From contig JBJMVQ010000040.1 in the NCBI GenBank assembly GCA_045810625.1, positions 1-64,000 of the forward strand: 64,000 bases of DNA, given 5' to 3'. Source of the stretch: JACQFZ01 sp045810625 (GTDB lineage: Bacteria > Pseudomonadota > Gammaproteobacteria > Acidiferrobacterales > Sulfurifustaceae). Positions 42,734 to 51,414 of the stretch are shown here, one piece after another. The notes beneath the pieces are model-generated. The model saw nothing but the letters and a program-made list of their open reading frames with translations. It searched no databases and was not told where the DNA came from. The position numbers and the translations under genes are program-made. How positions within the stretch are numbered: position 1 is the stretch's first letter; each line of letters starts with the position of its first letter.

Positions 42734-44443
42734 TCAGCGGCTCTTGTGCGCTTCGGCGGAGAGAGTCGGACCGAGCGCGCTCCACAGCGCGTCGAAGTCG
42801 ACGCCGACATCCCTGCCGTCGCTCGCGGCGCTTTTGTACCGGCTCGAATCTTTCAGGCGATAATCCGCGCCGATCAGCTTGAAGCCGACGTCGTCGAGCG
42901 ATTGCGGAAAGAAATTGTCGGGCGGATACATCCGTGCCGAGCCGCCCGGCATCACATTGCGCAGGACAACCGCACCGGGAAAATATCGCTCGAGCGACGG
43001 GTGACCGACGCCCTGCCCCGAGCCGATGATGCCGTACTCGTTGTGCGGCGCGACGTTGTTGGCGAACACGACTCGGGCATGCGGCTTGCCGTCGCCGCCG
43101 AAGAGTATGTTCTCGGTCTGCAGCGCCGTATTGTGCGCGATGACGATGTCCTCGGTGCCGTCGAGCAGCTGGAACAGCCGCCCGCCGCCGCCCCATGGCG
43201 CGCCGCCGATTTCATCGAACAGGTTGTTCTTGATCGCGATGCGGCGCGTGCGCCCGCTGCGCGTCGGCGACGTATCGTCGATGCCGAGGACGTTGACGCC
43301 GGCGGCGCTGCGCCGCACGACGTTGTTGGCGAACGTGACGTCTTCGACCACCGCCCACTTGGCCGCGTCGGACTCCGCCCGCACGGTGAACAAAATCGCG
43401 AAGCCGTTCTGCGCATGCACCCAGTTCTGCTCGAACAGATTGCCGTCAACGAGCACGCGCCGGGCGTTCTTCAGCTCGAACAGGTTCTTCACCGTCCACG
43501 GCGTGCCTTCATACGTCGGGTGCCCGACCTGCCAGCGCAGCGGCTTGTAGAAGTGGTTGCGCCGGATCTCGATATCGGCCGGCACCATGTCGGGAATCGT
43601 CGGCGGCGAACCGCCGAACATGATGTTCTCGCCCGCGCCTTCCAGATAGTTGTCGACGATCTTGAACGGCCCCGGGCCATTCCATCCGAGGATGGCCTGC
43701 GAGTCGGCCCCGACTTCCTTGAAATCGGCAAAATACGAATCGATGACCGCGGTGTAGCGCGAGTTCAGCGCAATGCCGCGGCGCGAGCCCCCCTTCGCAT
43801 CGCCGTGAATGTAGCAGCGGTCGAAGACGAAGTGATGCGGCAATTTGTCGACCGAGGTCTCGCCGTTTCCGAGCAGTACCAGATTGCGTCCGGCGAAACC
43901 GGTCGCCGCCGCCGTGGTTCGACCGCGCACAGTGCTCACGAACGAGCGGAACGCGCGGCGGTACGCCGCCTCCTGGCCCGCTTCCGGCCGGATCTCGATG
44001 CCGATGAAGCGGTAGTGATGCGCACCCGGCATCGTGGTCAACACCGGTCCGGCGGCGGAGACGAGCTTCGGCATGAACGCCGCGCGCGACGGATCGACCC
44101 GCTCGCCGGGGGGCAGATCGCCGTCGCCGGCGCTCGAGCGCACGATGATCCAATCGGCACCCGGCTTCGCCGGCAGCGTGAACGGTCCGCGGAACGTCGC
44201 GCCGGCTTCGAGGGTGATGATATCGCCGGGCGCGGCGGCGGCGAGCGCCGCCTGAAAGTCGCCGCCCGCACGCACGGCGAGCGTGCGCCCGCGCGGCGGC
44301 ATATAGGTCGTGTCGACGTACTCGCGCGGCAGTTCGATATTCGCGCCGGCGGGCGGCTGTGCCGGGACGGCCATCGGCAGCAGGCCCAGGACCGCAAGCG
44401 CGATCCCGCAATATCCCGCGCGCCGTGAGTTGGCGCTGCGCAC
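42734..44443 (-). CDS. Secreted right-handed beta-helix protein, possible polysaccharide lyase/epimerase
   Basis: 569 residues with a signal peptide. GGDFQAALAAAAPGDIITLEAGATF is the typical start of pectate-lyase-like parallel beta-helices, and the middle has short helix coils with Asn ladders (VDNYLEGAGENIMFGG, VDGNLFEQNWVHAQNGFAIL, IKNNLFDEIGGAPWGGGG, ANNVAPHNEYGIIGSG). Likely acts on the exported polysaccharide in the periplasm. Starts three bases after the dehydrogenase gene stop. Confidence 0.85.
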   Translation of the reverse strand: MRSANSRRAGYCGIALAVLGLLPMAVPAQPPAGANIELPREYVDTTYMPPRGRTLAVRAGGDFQAALAAAAPGDIITLEAGATFRGPFTLPAKPGADWIIVRSSAGDGDLPPGERVDPSRAAFMPKLVSAAGPVLTTMPGAHHYRFIGIEIRPEAGQEAAYRRAFRSFVSTVRGRTTAAATGFAGRNLVLLGNGETSVDKLPHHFVFDRCYIHGDAKGGSRRGIALNSRYTAVIDSYFADFKEVGADSQAILGWNGPGPFKIVDNYLEGAGENIMFGGSPPTIPDMVPADIEIRRNHFYKPLRWQVGHPTYEGTPWTVKNLFELKNARRVLVDGNLFEQNWVHAQNGFAILFTVRAESDAAKWAVVEDVTFANNVVRRSAAGVNVLGIDDTSPTRSGRTRRIAIKNNLFDEIGGAPWGGGGRLFQLLDGTEDIVIAHNTALQTENILFGGDGKPHARVVFANNVAPHNEYGIIGSGQGVGHPSLERYFPGAVVLRNVMPGGSARMYPPDNFFPQSLDDVGFKLIGADYRLKDSSRYKSAASDGRDVGVDFDALWSALGPTLSAEAHKSR

Positions 44444-44446
44444 TCC

Positions 44447-45751
44447 TCAGATCTCCGTGACGGCAGCGCGTAGCGCCGGCACCGCGCCGCGCGTGAGGTC
44501 CACGACGATTTGCTCGGGCGTTGCATTCGCGATGACCTCGGCCGCGTCGTCGCTCGCGGCGCCGATCACGAGCACGTCGGCATGCCCGAGCAGCGCGTAG
44601 GCGCTGGCGCACATCAGCGAGGCGATATGCGGAATCTCCTCCTCGATATAGCGGCGATTCGCGCCCACCAGCCGCGCGATCGCGACGTTGCGATCGAGGA
44701 TGCGCACATCGCAGCCTTTGCCGATCAGCGCTTCCGTCAGCGTCACCATCGGGCTCTCGCGCAGATCGTCCGTCCCCGGCTTGAAGGCGAGCCCGACGAC
44801 GCCGACGCGGCGCTTGCGCGTCGCGAGCACGGCCGCCAGCGCCTGGCGGATCTGCGCCTCGTTCGACGGCAGGATTGCGCTCAGCAGCGGCAGCGAAACG
44901 TCGGCGCGGCCGGCGGCGTGCAGCAGCGCGCGCAGATCTTTCGGCAGGCACGATCCGCCGAACGCGAATCCCGGACGCAGATACGCCTCGGAGATGTTGA
45001 GCTTGTGATCCATGCGGAAGATGCGCATCACCTCCTGCGCGTCGGCGCCGAGCGCGGCGCAGGCGTCGCCGATCTCGTTGGCGAAGCACACCTTGAGCGC
45101 GTGAAACGCGTTGGCCGCGTACTTCACCATCTCCGCGGTTCTGATTTTGGTGTGAACGAACGGCGCCTCGGCCTCGGCGTACAGCGTCGCGAGCAGCGCC
45201 GCCGTTTGCGGATCATCGCATCCGACCAGGTTCAGCGGCGGCTGCGCGAAGTCGCGCAGCGCCGTGCCCTCGCGCAGGAACTCCGGGTTGACGGCGACCC
45301 GCACGCCGGACGGCAACCGCCCGCCGGCGCCGGCGGCGAGCGCCGGCACGAGCACGCTTTCGGTCGTGCCGGGCAGCACCGTACTACGCAACACCACGGT
45401 GTACGGCCCGCTGCGCTGCGCGAGCGCGTGTCCGATCTCGTTGCCGACCCGTGCGAGCGCGTCCACGTCGAGTTGCCCGTTGGCACGCCCCGGCGTGCCA
45501 ACGCAAATGAACGCGACATCGCTCGCGGCAATCGCCGCTTCTCGCGACGGCACGGCGCGCAGCCGTCCGGCGCGGACGACCTCGGCGAGCAGCTCGTTCA
45601 ATCCCGGCTCTACGATCGGCGACCGGCCGGCATTGATCAACGCCGCCTTCTCTTCGTTGATCTCGACGCCGATCACCTCGTGCCCCGCTTTCGCGAAACC
45701 CGCGGCGCTCACGCAGCCGACGTAGCCGAGCCCGAAGACGCTGATACGCAT
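44447..45751 (-). CDS. GDP-mannose 6-dehydrogenase-like nucleotide-sugar dehydrogenase
   Basis: 434 residues. Oxidises a nucleotide sugar to its uronic acid in two NAD+ steps. It aligns throughout with AlgD: MRISVFGLGYVGCVSAAGFA, SPIVEPGLNELL, FICVGTPGRANGQLDVDAL, VLRSTVLPGTTESV, NPEFLREGTALRDF, the catalytic-cysteine block FGGSCLPKD (Cys268) and KPGTDDLRESP. GDP-mannose is therefore favoured over UDP-glucose, but this is not proven. Supplies a uronic acid for the polymer and for the amidotransferases in the cluster. Confidence 0.9.
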   Translation of the reverse strand: MRISVFGLGYVGCVSAAGFAKAGHEVIGVEINEEKAALINAGRSPIVEPGLNELLAEVVRAGRLRAVPSREAAIAASDVAFICVGTPGRANGQLDVDALARVGNEIGHALAQRSGPYTVVLRSTVLPGTTESVLVPALAAGAGGRLPSGVRVAVNPEFLREGTALRDFAQPPLNLVGCDDPQTAALLATLYAEAEAPFVHTKIRTAEMVKYAANAFHALKVCFANEIGDACAALGADAQEVMRIFRMDHKLNISEAYLRPGFAFGGSCLPKDLRALLHAAGRADVSLPLLSAILPSNEAQIRQALAAVLATRKRRVGVVGLAFKPGTDDLRESPMVTLTEALIGKGCDVRILDRNVAIARLVGANRRYIEEEIPHIASLMCASAYALLGHADVLVIGAASDDAAEVIANATPEQIVVDLTRGAVPALRAAVTEI

Positions 45752-45765
45752 TTATCGATACCTCG

Positions 45766-45898
45766 TTAGGAAGGTCTGATTAATGCCGTTCGTCCTGAGC
45801 CTGTCGAAGGACGAATAGTACAAGGCGTTGATTACAGCGGCCCGTTCGTGGTTCGACAGGCTCATCACAACGGTGGAACGAATTATTCGTTCCTTAAG
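45766..45898. repeat. Palindromic intergenic repeat, copy 3
   Basis: Between the dehydrogenase start and the deacetylase end; shorter copy with one CGTCCTGAGCCTGTCGAAGG core, starting GGAAGGTCTGATTAATGCCG and ending GGAACGAATTATTCGTTCCT. Confidence 0.88.
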
Positions 45899-45932
45899 TT
45901 GCAACTTCAGTGAATCGGCCCGACCGCCGCTT

Positions 45933-46724
45933 TCAGCGCCCGGCCCGAATCGCCCACTCGACCAGGCGCGGATAGTCCGCGCCGAGAACAAACTTCGCCG
46001 CCTTCTTGCCGTTCCACACCGCCCATTCGCGCCACAACGTGAAGCGCTCGAGATTTGCCAGCCGCGCGGAGAATTCCGGCCGGTCGCCGGCGCGCACGGC
46101 GAAGCGGCCGATGAGGCGGCAACCGCCGATGCGGCGCACGCGGGTGTGGGCCTCGGACGTGAACAGCACTTTCAATCCGGCGGCGTCGGCCGCGCGCGCG
46201 ACGTCGCGCGAGAAATATCCGCCGGGAATGGAACCGACGTTGACGTCTTCGCCCAGGATGTCCTGCAGTGTCTTGCGGCTGTCGCTCCACTCGCGCAGCA
46301 TCTGCGCGCGTGTGCACGCCGCGAACCGCGGCGGATGCGACACCGAATGCGTCCCGATCACGTGCCCGCGCGCGCGCAACTCGCGCAGATGGCGCGCGTC
46401 GAGAAACCCGCGGCGTCCGATGAATCCGGTGGTGACCAGACAATGGCCGCGCCAGCCGCGCGCTTCGAGCCGATCGGCAACGGCGGTGTAATAGGACAGG
46501 CCGCCGTCGTCCACGGTGATCGCAAACGGAATTGTTGCGCCCGCGCCCGTCGGCGGCTCGGATAACAGAATCGGCCGGTCGCGGCGCACGCGGCCGACGG
46601 CGGCCAATTGCGCTTCCAGCTCCGCGACGCTCAGCTTGTAACGATCCGCGCCCGGGCCGGCGAAGCCGCTCTCCGACGCGTCGCGCTCGTAGACGTCATG
46701 CAACAGCAGCGATAGGACGCGCAT
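45933..46724 (-). CDS. Polysaccharide deacetylase (NodB fold)
   Basis: 263 residues from an ATG at 46724. IPFAITVDDGGLSYYTAVADRL is the NodB motif 1 with the catalytic/metal Asp pair, VIGTHSVSHPP carries the His-x3-His metal motif, and SIPGGYFSRDVARAA is motif 3. Removes N- or O-acetyl groups from the polymer. It follows the formyltransferase-like gene by 25 bases. Confidence 0.87.
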   Translation of the reverse strand: MRVLSLLLHDVYERDASESGFAGPGADRYKLSVAELEAQLAAVGRVRRDRPILLSEPPTGAGATIPFAITVDDGGLSYYTAVADRLEARGWRGHCLVTTGFIGRRGFLDARHLRELRARGHVIGTHSVSHPPRFAACTRAQMLREWSDSRKTLQDILGEDVNVGSIPGGYFSRDVARAADAAGLKVLFTSEAHTRVRRIGGCRLIGRFAVRAGDRPEFSARLANLERFTLWREWAVWNGKKAAKFVLGADYPRLVEWAIRAGR

Positions 46725-46749
46725 GCGCAATGACTTCGGGAAACCGCCG

Positions 46750-47583
46750 CTACCGGCCCTGACCGAGCACGTCGCGCCAGCCGCGCAACGCCCGCCGCGC
46801 CGCCCATTTCCAGCGGCAATACGCCGACAGCCAAGGCTGTCCCCAAATCGCCGAGGCGCGGCCGGTCGCCGGTATCGGCGCGGCGCGCCCCTGACACACC
46901 GCGCTGAGCGTGCCGGCGATGGCGTCGAGGTTCTCCACGACGGTGCGGTATTGAATGACGAACGGCGACTCGTGCACTTCGTCGAACGCATACGTCGCCT
47001 GCAAAAATATCGCGCCGGTATCGATGCCGTCGTCTACCCGCAACAACGTCATACCGACGCGCGTCAGATCGCGGTTCGCGAGCGCCCAGAAGCAACCGTG
47101 GGCGTTGCGATACTCCGGACAGATGCCCGGGTGCAGCACGAACGTACCGTGCCGGGGAATGTTGTAGACGTCCGCTTTTAGCAGAAACTTGCAGCGGGCG
47201 ATCATCAAGTCGGGAGCAATTTGGCGTAGGAACTCGCGCACGGCCTCCGTGTTCGGATCGGCCGCGACCAATGTCGGCGTCGCATCGGGATCGGCTGGGT
47301 ATTTGGCGCGAAGCGCGGCGACCTGTTGCCGCATGCAGACGGCGTCCGCGTGCGCCAGGCGCAACCTGTAGTACAGACGAAACGCCAGCACGTCGAGGAA
47401 CCGCAGCCAGCCGACACGGCGGATTTCGCGCCGGATTTTTTTTAATTTTCGCCGGCGCGGCTCGCGCAGGAGGACGATCCCGGCCAGCGTCATCGAGCTC
47501 GCGAGCCACGCGGCGAGTCCGACCATATCGATACGGTCGCCCGCGTGGCACATCAACACCACGCGCGGCTTATCCGGTGCCAT
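46750..47583 (-). CDS. Formyltransferase-fold protein
   Basis: 277 residues (278 from a GTG one codon earlier). TFVLHPGICPEYRNAHGCFWAL contains the HPxxxPxYRG-like loop and following segment of Fmt/ArnA-type formyltransferases, and VGMTLLRVDDGIDTGAIFLQ is the second conserved block; IAPDLMIARCKFLL is the N-terminal sub-strand. Probably N-formylates an amino sugar or a related group on the polymer. Its start overlaps the end of the upstream glycosyltransferase by 14 bases. Confidence 0.83.
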   Translation of the reverse strand: MAPDKPRVVLMCHAGDRIDMVGLAAWLASSMTLAGIVLLREPRRRKLKKIRREIRRVGWLRFLDVLAFRLYYRLRLAHADAVCMRQQVAALRAKYPADPDATPTLVAADPNTEAVREFLRQIAPDLMIARCKFLLKADVYNIPRHGTFVLHPGICPEYRNAHGCFWALANRDLTRVGMTLLRVDDGIDTGAIFLQATYAFDEVHESPFVIQYRTVVENLDAIAGTLSAVCQGRAAPIPATGRASAIWGQPWLSAYCRWKWAARRALRGWRDVLGQGR

Positions 47584-48844
47584 CACGCCCTACCAGGGTC
47601 GACGCCGCCCCCACCCACGGCGACGGCGTACGCCGATCCGATATTTTCGAGACCGCTTCTATGCAGCTCGTCTCGAACTCGCGCGCCACCTGCGCCCAGG
47701 AATAGCGCTCTTCGACCAGCCGGCGTCCGGCGGCGCCCAACCGGCGTTGACGCGCCGGATCGCGCAGCAGCGCGATCACCGCGCGCGCGAACGCCGCCGG
47801 CTCGTCGGCCTGCACGAAGTGCTCGCCGTCGGCAAGCGGCAGCCCTTCCGCGCCGATGGTGGTCGACACCACGGCCTTGCCCATCGCCAGCGCCTCGAAG
47901 ATTTTCAGCCGTGTGCCGCCGCCGATGCGCAGCGGCACCACGTACACCGCCGCGCGCGCCACGTGCACGCGCACGTCCTCCACCGTTCCGGTCACGTCGA
48001 CGCCGGCGGCGCGCGCCGCCTGCTGCAGCCGCGCGCTCGGTTTGCGTCCGACGACGCTGAACGAGGTTTGCGGAACCTCGCGGCGTATCGCCGGCAGGAT
48101 CGACTCGATGAAATACAAAATCGCGTCCTCGTTCGGGTGCCAATCCATCGACCCGCTGAACACGAGGTGGTAAGGCATCGTTGCCGATTCAGCGGGAGCG
48201 AAATAGTCCGGATCGACGCCGGTCGGCACCGCGCGTCCGCCGTTCGTGCCGGCGTTCGCCATGAGCGTTTCCAGATCGGCCGGCGACACGGCGATCGTCA
48301 GATCGGCGCGGCGGCAGGTGTCGGCCTCGCAGCGGCGCATCTTGCGCCACTCGATTTCGAGCAGCGCCCGCCGCCACCCGCTCCCGGCGTTGTCGCGCAG
48401 GCGCTTCCAGATCATGTACTCGACGTTGTGGGCGAAGAACACGACCGGCACCGGGCCGTTCAGGACGACGTTCGGAACCGCGAAAATGAAGTCGGCGATG
48501 CACAGATCGACCGCCTGGCTCGCGAGCAGGCGCGCCGCCTCCGCGCGCAGCGCCGGGACCCGGCACTTCCACAGATCGACCGGCAACGACGAGAACCACG
48601 AGCGCAGCAGGTAGAACGGGAAGCGCGGGCTATGCCACTTCGGCGCCGCGTGCGGAACCGACACGACCCGTTCACAGCGCGGCAACTGCGCCCGCAGCGC
48701 CTGCCAGTCCTCCCCCGGCGCGTGCGTGGTGAGCAGCGTTACCTGATGCCGCCGCGACAACTCGGAGAGGATGTGAAAGCTGCGCAGCCGCCCGCCGGTA
48801 TTGAGCGGCCACAATCCGCCGACTTTCACCCATAGAATCCGCAT
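47570..48844 (-). CDS. Family 4 glycosyltransferase (exosortase-A-cluster type)
   Basis: 424 residues from an ATG at 48844. MRILWVKVGGLWPLNTGGRLR then FHILSELSRRHQVTLLTTH is the N-terminal half of GT4 enzymes found with PEP-CTERM/exosortase genes. VVFFAHNVEYMIWKRL, VPTGVDPDYF, LVFSGSMDWHPNEDAILYF and the donor-site block VVPLRIGGGTRLKIFEALAMG are conserved. Adds one sugar to the repeat unit. Preceded by a repeat copy, which is probably where its promoter or the operon break lies. Confidence 0.9.
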   Translation of the reverse strand: MRILWVKVGGLWPLNTGGRLRSFHILSELSRRHQVTLLTTHAPGEDWQALRAQLPRCERVVSVPHAAPKWHSPRFPFYLLRSWFSSLPVDLWKCRVPALRAEAARLLASQAVDLCIADFIFAVPNVVLNGPVPVVFFAHNVEYMIWKRLRDNAGSGWRRALLEIEWRKMRRCEADTCRRADLTIAVSPADLETLMANAGTNGGRAVPTGVDPDYFAPAESATMPYHLVFSGSMDWHPNEDAILYFIESILPAIRREVPQTSFSVVGRKPSARLQQAARAAGVDVTGTVEDVRVHVARAAVYVVPLRIGGGTRLKIFEALAMGKAVVSTTIGAEGLPLADGEHFVQADEPAAFARAVIALLRDPARQRRLGAAGRRLVEERYSWAQVAREFETSCIEAVSKISDRRTPSPWVGAASTLVGRDGTG

Positions 48845-48869
48845 CGCTCGATCCGCTCCCGCTCGTTCA

Positions 48870-49033
48870 GGGAAGGTCTGAATAATTCGTTCCACCGTTC
48901 GTGGTGAGCCTGTCGAACCGCGAACGGGCCACTGCATCAACGCCTCGTACTATTCGTCCTTCGACAGGCTCAGGACGAACGGAATGTCCTTCGACAGGCT
49001 CAGGACGAACGGAATAATTCCGACCTTCCTTAG
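48870..49033. repeat. Palindromic intergenic repeat, copy 4
   Basis: Starts GGAAGGTCTGAATAATTCG and ends ATTCCGACCTTCCTTAGG; contains the hairpin CCGTTCGTGGT...CGAACGG and two CTTCGACAGGCTCAGGACG cores. The TAA stop of the neighbouring asparagine-synthase gene lies in its last bases. Confidence 0.88.
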
Positions 49034-50967
49034 GCGACGGCGCGATCGACGCCGCGCACGGTGCGCGGCATCACGCACTCGACCGGCTCGCCGTCGAGGA
49101 AGATGCGCTGCCATATCTCCAGATTCATGAGAAGCCACAGGCGATCGGCGTGATTGCGCATGCCGTGACGATGCTCGTCGACCAGACGCCGGACGAATGT
49201 CGGCTCGAACAGACCGCGTGCGCTTGCCCGCGGTCCGCACACGAACTCGTCCAGCAAGCCCGCGAACGGGCCGCGCAACCAGCCGCCGACCGGCGTCGGA
49301 AAGCCGGCCTTCGGCCGTTCCAGGATCGCGCGCGGCACGACGTCGCGCAGCGCCGCGCGCAGCACCGCTTTGGTCCGCCAGCCGCGCACTTTATACCGCC
49401 CGGGAATCGCCGCGACGTGCTCGACCAGCTCGTGGTCCAGGAACGGGACGCGGCTCTCGATCGACGCGGCCATGCTCATCTGGTCCTGCTTCATCAGCAG
49501 CTCGACCAAATACGTCTGCAGATCGGCGTGGCCCATGCGCTCCAGCGTCCCGCCCGGCGCCTCGTCGTAACAATGCAGCGCCGCGGCGTACGGATCGTGC
49601 CCGCGCCACCGCGCCGGATCGTGCAGCAGCTGCTCCTGCAGCGCCTGCGAGTACACCGCGAAATTGTCATAGAACAGCGAACGCACGCCGGGCGCGAGCG
49701 CGAGAAACGTCCGCTCGAGGTAGCGCCGCGCGGCGGGCGGCAGCCGCTCGACCAGCCGTCGAACGCGCGCGCGCGTTGCACCCGGAACCGCGGCGTCGTA
49801 CGCGCGGCCGAGCCGCTCGTTCCATGCGGTCACGCGGTAGCGGTTGTACCCGAGGAACAGCTCATCCGCGCCTTCGCCGGTCATGACGACTTTGACGTGC
49901 CGGCGCGCGAGACGCGAGACGAAGTACAACGGCACGCTCGACGGAAACGCAATCGGCTCGTCCTCGTGCCAGACCAGGCGCGGCAGCGCCTCGAAGAATT
50001 CCTCCGGCGTGACGATCACCTCGCGATGCTCGGCGCCGACCGCGTCCGCGGCGAGGCGCGCGTAGCCGAGCTCGTTCGACGCCGGATCGTCGAAACCGAC
50101 GGCGAACGTTCGTATCGGCTCCTTGGTCATCGCGGCCATGAGCGCGGCGAGGCCGGTCGAGTCGATGCCGCCCGAAAGAAACAATCCGAGCGGCACGTCG
50201 CTCACCAGATGGCTGCGGACGGCGTCCTCGAGCCGTGCCCGCACGTCGGATGCGCGCTGCGCGCGCGTCGTGCGCGCGCCGTCCAGCGCGGCCGGGGGCC
50301 GCCAGTAGCGGCGCTCGCGCATTCCCTCGGTGCGCGACCACGACAGCGTGTGCCCGGGCAAGAGCTTCCGTATCCCGCGAAAAAAAGTTTCCGCGCCGGC
50401 GCTGAAGCGCAGCGCCAAAAACTCGGGCACGATCGTCTCGTTGAACGCCGGACGAAGGGGGCCGGCGGCAAGGATCGCCTTGATCTCCGAGGCGAACAGC
50501 AGCTCGTCGCCGCTCACGGCGTAATAAAGCGGCTTGATGCCGAGGCGGTCGCGCCCCAGAAACAATCTCTCGCGGCGGCGATCCCAGATCGCAAACGCGA
50601 ACATGCCGCGCAGCCGCTCGACACACGCGTCGCCGAAAATCTCGTAGGCGCGCAGCACCACCTCGGTGTCGGATTGAGTCGCGAAGCGGGCGCCGCGCGC
50701 CGCGAGCTCCGCGCGCAGCTCTCTAAAGTTGTACACCTCGCCGTTGTACGTGATCCACACGCTCGCATCGGCGTTGGCCATCGGCTGGCGGCCGCCGGCG
50801 AGGTCGATGATCGACAGCCGGCGATGCGCGAGACCGGCATTGCCGAGGACAATCGCGCCCGCCTCGTCCGGCCCGCGGTGCGCGAGCACGTCGCGCATGC
50901 GTTTCAGGCGCGCGTCCGCCACGGTCGCGCCCGGGTCAAAGGTCAGAATGCCGGCGATGCCGCACAT
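49030..50967 (-). CDS. Asparagine synthase-like amidotransferase, copy 1
   Basis: 645 residues from MCGIAGILTF, with the N-terminal nucleophile Cys2 of class-II glutamine amidotransferases. HRGPDEAGAI, GIKPLYYAV and the ATP-binding SGGIDSTGLAALMA of the synthetase domain are intact, and PFLDHELVEHV near the C-terminus is conserved. In polysaccharide clusters such proteins amidate uronic acids. This fits the AlgD-like gene upstream in the cluster; true asparagine synthesis is not excluded. Its stop lies inside a repeat. Confidence 0.9.
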   Translation of the reverse strand: MCGIAGILTFDPGATVADARLKRMRDVLAHRGPDEAGAIVLGNAGLAHRRLSIIDLAGGRQPMANADASVWITYNGEVYNFRELRAELAARGARFATQSDTEVVLRAYEIFGDACVERLRGMFAFAIWDRRRERLFLGRDRLGIKPLYYAVSGDELLFASEIKAILAAGPLRPAFNETIVPEFLALRFSAGAETFFRGIRKLLPGHTLSWSRTEGMRERRYWRPPAALDGARTTRAQRASDVRARLEDAVRSHLVSDVPLGLFLSGGIDSTGLAALMAAMTKEPIRTFAVGFDDPASNELGYARLAADAVGAEHREVIVTPEEFFEALPRLVWHEDEPIAFPSSVPLYFVSRLARRHVKVVMTGEGADELFLGYNRYRVTAWNERLGRAYDAAVPGATRARVRRLVERLPPAARRYLERTFLALAPGVRSLFYDNFAVYSQALQEQLLHDPARWRGHDPYAAALHCYDEAPGGTLERMGHADLQTYLVELLMKQDQMSMAASIESRVPFLDHELVEHVAAIPGRYKVRGWRTKAVLRAALRDVVPRAILERPKAGFPTPVGGWLRGPFAGLLDEFVCGPRASARGLFEPTFVRRLVDEHRHGMRNHADRLWLLMNLEIWQRIFLDGEPVECVMPRTVRGVDRAVA

Positions 50968-51048
50968 CGTTCGAGAGCGATGAAGAAGTGAGAACGGAGT
51001 TTGGGTACGACGTTCACGGCTAACAGAGTGCGGCACTTCCGGTGCGAC

Positions 51049-51215
51049 GAGGGAACGTCTGAATAATTCGTTCCACCGTTCGTGGTGAGCCTGTCGAACC
51101 ACGAACGGGCCACTGCAATCAACGCCTCGACTATTCGTCCTTCGACAAGCTCAGGACGAACGGAATTGCGTCCTTCGACAGCGCTCAGGACGAACGGAAT
51201 TGTTCAGACCTTCCC
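51049..51215. repeat. Palindromic intergenic repeat, copy 5
   Basis: Starts GGGAACGTCTGAATAATTCG, ends ATTGTTCAGACCTTCCCC. With copy 6 it forms a tandem duplication (period about 195 bp) that also includes CTAACAGnGTGCGGCACTT just before each copy. Confidence 0.88.
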
Positions 51216-51245
51216 CTAACAGCGTGCGGCACTTTCTGTGCCGCG

Positions 51246-51414
51246 TTAGGGAACGTCTGAATAATTCGTTCCACCGTTAGTGGTGAGCCTGTCGAACCAC
51301 GAACGGGTCGCTGCAATCAACGCCTCGACTATTCGTCCTTCGACAGGTTCAGGACGAACGGAATTGCGTCCTTCGACAGGCTCAGGACGAACGGAATTGT
51401 TCAGACCTTCCCTA
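51246..51414. repeat. Palindromic intergenic repeat, copy 6
   Basis: Nearly identical to copy 5. Its right end supplies the TAG stop codon (51412-51414) of the heparinase-like gene. Confidence 0.88.
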
